A stretch of 64,000 nt of DNA from contig JBGCEO010000055.1 of assembly GCA_045106475.1 (NCBI GenBank), forward strand, positions 46,655 to 110,654, in the 5' to 3' direction. This document shows, piece by piece, positions 61,373 to 64,000 of the stretch. The notes beneath the pieces were generated by a model. The model was given only the letters and a program-made list of their open reading frames with translations, did no database searches and was not told the origin of the DNA. The stretch comes from Granulosicoccus sp045106475. GTDB lineage: Bacteria > Pseudomonadota > Gammaproteobacteria > Granulosicoccales > Granulosicoccaceae. Made by a program: the position numbers and the translations under genes. The first letter of the stretch is position 1, and every line of letters begins with the position of its first letter.

Positions 61373-62557
61373 TTAGTGCTTGACTAATAGTTTTCTGGGT
61401 ACATTCGCAAGGCACTCCGGAGCGCCTTGACCGATAACAATGCTCTCGGTGATCTCAAATCCCCAGCCATCCATCCAAAGCCCCGTCATAAAATGAAAGG
61501 TCATATTCTCTTCGAGAACTGTTTTGTCACCAGGGCGTAACGACATCGTGCGCTCACCCCAATCGGGTGGGTAAGACAAGCCTATGGGATACCCGGTACG
61601 ATTGTCTTTTGAAATACCATATTTTTTTAACACAGAAAAGAATGCGTTAGCCACATCTTCGCACCGCATACCGGCCTTTGCGACTTCCAAACCAGCCTCC
61701 ATACCTTCTAATATGGCTTTTTCCGCGTTAATAAATGTCGGAGTTGGTTTACCTAAAAATACCGTTCTGGACAGTGGGCAGTGATAGCGACGATATACCC
61801 CGGCTATTTCGAAGAATGTGCCTTCACCCGATTTCATCGCTTGGTCGTCCCAGGTGAGATGAGGCGCAGATGCATCCTCGCCTGATGGTAGCAAAGGGAC
61901 TATTGCAGGGTAATCACCGCCCGCTCCAATGTCTGAATCATAGCGCAAGCTCGCCTCGTAGATTTCCGCAACCAAATCGCATTTACGAATACCCGGCTCA
62001 ACCTTTTCTTCTATCCGTTGATGCATTTTTTCAACAAATTTACCGGCGATACGCATGTACTGAAGCTCTTGTTCCGATTTAACAGCTCTTTGCCAGTTAA
62101 CCAATCCAGTAGCATCGCTAAAGGTCGCGTGTGGCAAATTTCGAGTTAATGATGCAAACGCTGCCGCCGAAAACCAGTAGTTGTCCATCTCAACCCCTAC
62201 TCTGCAATTTTCCCAGCCGCGCTCCTTTATCTGAACACTCAGGTAATCCATTGGGTGACGATCAGTAGCTTGCACATACCCATCCGGATATCCGATGATG
62301 TTGTCATGCTGCATAAAACTTGTGCGCTTAGCACCATTGGCGTCTTGCCCTCGTCCAAACCATACTGGCTCACCGTCCAAAGCCAACACAACACATTGAT
62401 GGACATAAAAAGACCATCCATCATAGCCAGTTAGCCATGCCATATTTGAGGGGTCAGAGACAACAAGCAGCTCTATGTCGAGTGACGCCATAGCCGCTCG
62501 TGCTTTAGCTATTCTGCTGTCGTATTCGGATTGAGTAAAATTAAGTTTCAGGGACAT
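61373..62557 (-). CDS. doeA: Ectoine hydrolase (DoeA/EutD type, M24 family)
   Basis: 394 residues, close to the roughly 399 of DoeA. The N-terminal creatinase-like domain has SNMAWLTGYDGWSFYVHQC and GRGQDANGAKRTSF, both strongly conserved in ectoine hydrolases, and the C-terminal pita-bread domain is of the M24 type. The enzyme opens ectoine to N-acetyl-diaminobutyrate in the cytosol. With doeB it gives the first two steps of ectoine catabolism. The doeC/doeD dehydrogenase and transaminase and the usual regulator are not beside it. Confidence 0.87.
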   Translation of the reverse strand: MSLKLNFTQSEYDSRIAKARAAMASLDIELLVVSDPSNMAWLTGYDGWSFYVHQCVVLALDGEPVWFGRGQDANGAKRTSFMQHDNIIGYPDGYVQATDRHPMDYLSVQIKERGWENCRVGVEMDNYWFSAAAFASLTRNLPHATFSDATGLVNWQRAVKSEQELQYMRIAGKFVEKMHQRIEEKVEPGIRKCDLVAEIYEASLRYDSDIGAGGDYPAIVPLLPSGEDASAPHLTWDDQAMKSGEGTFFEIAGVYRRYHCPLSRTVFLGKPTPTFINAEKAILEGMEAGLEVAKAGMRCEDVANAFFSVLKKYGISKDNRTGYPIGLSYPPDWGERTMSLRPGDKTVLEENMTFHFMTGLWMDGWGFEITESIVIGQGAPECLANVPRKLLVKH

Positions 62558-62683
62558 TATCTACCGCAGTATCGAGCTAAAAGGTTGCAGAACAAGAGTT
62601 TTCACTAAGCAGCTCTAAATCATTTCTAGAGTACCAACAAAGAATCACAGATCAACAAATTACATCGTACCGCAGATCAAACC

Positions 62684-62712
62684 TTGCACATATGCGGAAT
62701 TTAGAATATAAA
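62684..62712 (+). promoter_or_regulatory. Sigma-70-type promoter of the soxW-like gene
   Basis: TTGCAC (62684-62689), a 17-base spacer and TATAAA (62707-62712), 88 bases upstream of the start codon. Confidence 0.6.
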
Positions 62713-62800
62713 TAAGATATTGAGAAGGCACCTGTGACTCACAAGACACAGGGTGTCGGGTGTTGTATCAATCCGAGCTCATCATCCTCGCGGAGCTAAA

Positions 62801-63388
62801 ATGCACTTTATTCGCTTAACCAGACTACTAACCGCATTATTCCTGTTGTTCAGTGCAACTGCAGTCAACGCCAGCACAATCGGTGAGGACGGTTTACATA
62901 AACAAGATTGGTTTTCACTCACCTTTAAAGATATTGGTGACGATATTGCTGAGGCACGGGAACAAGGAAAGCGCCTCGCAATCGTTTTCGAACAGGCGGG
63001 ATGTATATACTGCCAGAAGATGCATGAAACCGTGCTATCAGATCCCGAAGTAGCCGCTTATCTGCAAGAGCACTTTGTCGTTGTGCAATACAACCTGTAC
63101 GGTGATGAAGAAGTTATTGATCTGGACGGAGACGTGCTCACCGAAAAAACGGCAGCAAGTAAATGGGGAATCCTCTTTACACCTAACTGGTTTTTTCTGC
63201 CTGAAGAATTTGATGGGTCAGTCAGTGCTGACGTTGCGGCTATAGGCCAGATGCCCGGCGCGTTTGGTAAAGGCACCTTCCTGGATCTTTTTACCTGGAT
63301 ATACGAGAAGGGTTATGAAGGAGACGAAGCGTTCCAACGCTATCACGCCCGGCGTATTGAAGAACGTAGAGCAGCCACTAACGATTAG
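62801..63388 (+). CDS. SoxW-like exported thioredoxin-fold protein
   Basis: 195 residues from the ATG at 62801, five bases after GGAG; a GTG at 62753 would add 16 residues before the signal peptide. The signal peptide ends near VNA-ST. The thioredoxin motif is GCIYCQKMH (CxxC) followed by DPEVAAYLQEHFVVVQYN and a cis-proline region TPNWFF. The family includes SoxW of thiosulfate oxidation clusters and DUF255-like reductases; no other sox genes are here, so a general periplasmic disulfide role is possible. Confidence 0.8.
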   Translation: MHFIRLTRLLTALFLLFSATAVNASTIGEDGLHKQDWFSLTFKDIGDDIAEAREQGKRLAIVFEQAGCIYCQKMHETVLSDPEVAAYLQEHFVVVQYNLYGDEEVIDLDGDVLTEKTAASKWGILFTPNWFFLPEEFDGSVSADVAAIGQMPGAFGKGTFLDLFTWIYEKGYEGDEAFQRYHARRIEERRAATND

Positions 63389-63450
63389 TCAATCGCTACA
63401 GATGAGAGATTAGTCCATGGCTATAGTTGCGAGAACGCAAAGAAAATACC

Positions 63451-63490
63451 TGAGAGCTACGTTGCGCAACTGAGAGCTACGTTTCGCAAC
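63451..63490. repeat. 20-bp tandem duplication
   Basis: TGAGAGCTACGTTGCGCAAC at 63451-63470 is followed directly by a second copy at 63471-63490 with one substitution (G to T). Confidence 0.85.
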
Positions 63491-63538
63491 AGTTATAAAA
63501 AACAGGGCAGCTATAACTCATCAATTCAACAGTATTAT

Positions 63539-63835
63539 TTATACAGAGTGCCTGACGTAATCAAGCTCCATAAACTCTTCGACCTGTTTTAGCCAAATTT
63601 CATTTACGAATTGTTGATGTTCAGGGTGGTTGTTGTAGCCATCATAATCCTGCTGATTTTCAAATTCCATTGATAGGCCAAACGTAAAGTTGTTTTTTAC
63701 TCCAACCTGTCGATAGACACGAAAATCCAAAACGCCTGGCAGGCTGCTCAGTTTGCTGGCCGCTAACAAAAAATCTGACTCAGCATCCGAGCCGTTTGGG
63801 TGATGTAATTTAAAAGCAACAGTGTGAAGAATCAT
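63539..63835 (-). CDS. Dabb (stress-responsive A/B barrel) domain protein
   Basis: 98 residues from the ATG at 63835 (MILHTVAFKL, the usual Dabb start). A frame running further upstream is only repeat-encoded residues. NHPEHQQFV and FGLSMEFENQQDYDGY are typical of the domain, which forms a small dimeric ferredoxin-like barrel. Function unknown. Confidence 0.8.
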   Translation of the reverse strand: MILHTVAFKLHHPNGSDAESDFLLAASKLSSLPGVLDFRVYRQVGVKNNFTFGLSMEFENQQDYDGYNNHPEHQQFVNEIWLKQVEEFMELDYVRHSV

Positions 63836-63921
63836 TGGCTTGATTGATAGAAGTTTGCACCGAACGTAACCCAGTATAAGCCAATTGGTCGGCTCAACGC
63901 TACGCACTATTGCACTGCCAA

Positions 63922-64000
63922 ACTGTCGCACTGTCGCACTGTCGCACTGTCGCACTGTCGCACTGTCGCACTGTCGCACTGTCGCACTGTCGCACTGTCG
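63922..64000. repeat. 8-bp tandem repeat reaching the window end
   Basis: The unit ACTGTCGC is repeated without interruption for 79 bases, almost ten copies, and runs off the window. Units are identical. It lies 86 bases upstream of the Dabb start. Confidence 0.95.

Noticed and set aside
63922..64000. The 8-bp repeat as coding sequence on the minus strand
   Set aside because: It keeps an open frame only because the unit lacks stops in that frame; the Dabb domain begins at the ATG at 63835.

Overview
The window is a densely coded stretch of a proteobacterial chromosome with no rRNA, tRNA, CRISPR array, phage or intact insertion sequence that I could find. Composition looks close to balanced by eye. 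The gene content fits an osmotically adapted marine heterotroph, most likely a gammaproteobacterium (a Granulosicoccus-like lineage is a guess): an ectoine hydrolase/deacetylase pair, six ABC importers, a TRAP importer and many amine and amino-acid oxidoreductases.

Layout. 1-3949: the end of an MFS transporter, a cysteine desulfurase-like PLP enzyme and a hipBA toxin-antitoxin pair. 4001-13195: a catabolic locus with a class III aminotransferase, a dimethylglycine dehydrogenase-like flavoenzyme, an RpiR regulator, a beta-keto acid cleavage enzyme and a polar amino-acid ABC importer. Two matching TGAAAC...GTTTCA palindromes sit in front of the regulator and the aminotransferase. 13388-17071: a siderophore-interacting-type flavoprotein, a Tat-exported dioxygenase-fold protein, a small di-haem membrane protein, an enoyl-CoA hydratase and an SDR. 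17308-22359 (minus): a five-gene electron-transfer operon made of a NirB-type flavoprotein fused to a [2Fe-2S] domain and a b-haem membrane domain, an undecahaem cytochrome c, a Tll0287-like haem protein, a monohaem cytochrome and a globin. This is my main candidate for an undescribed system.

22584-31258: an Asp/Glu/hydantoin racemase with a spermidine/putrescine-type ABC importer, a double GNAT protein and an NMT1/SsuA-type ABC importer. 31454-37109: a DAO-type oxidase, an 816-base non-coding interval with three 30-bp-phased repeats and a probable small RNA, then a second racemase with a TRAP importer. 37110-40442: mostly non-coding sequence with an ABC permease remnant, then a nucleotide-sugar dehydratase and a glycosyltransferase. 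40447-45713 (minus): a TerB-like protein and an AfuABC-type importer.

45959-60212 (plus): a run of fourteen genes holding a TIGR04076 protein, an aldo/keto reductase, a branched-chain-type ABC importer, a second ABC importer, a nucleoside hydrolase, an adenine deaminase and an aldo/keto reductase fused to a Rid domain. Together these look like uptake and dismantling of a purine nucleoside or a modified relative. 60326-64000: doeB and doeA for ectoine degradation, a SoxW-like thioredoxin, a Dabb protein, and an 8-bp tandem repeat that runs off the window.

Functions come from recognised motifs and family resemblance read by eye. Substrates of the transporters and of most oxidoreductases are inferences.
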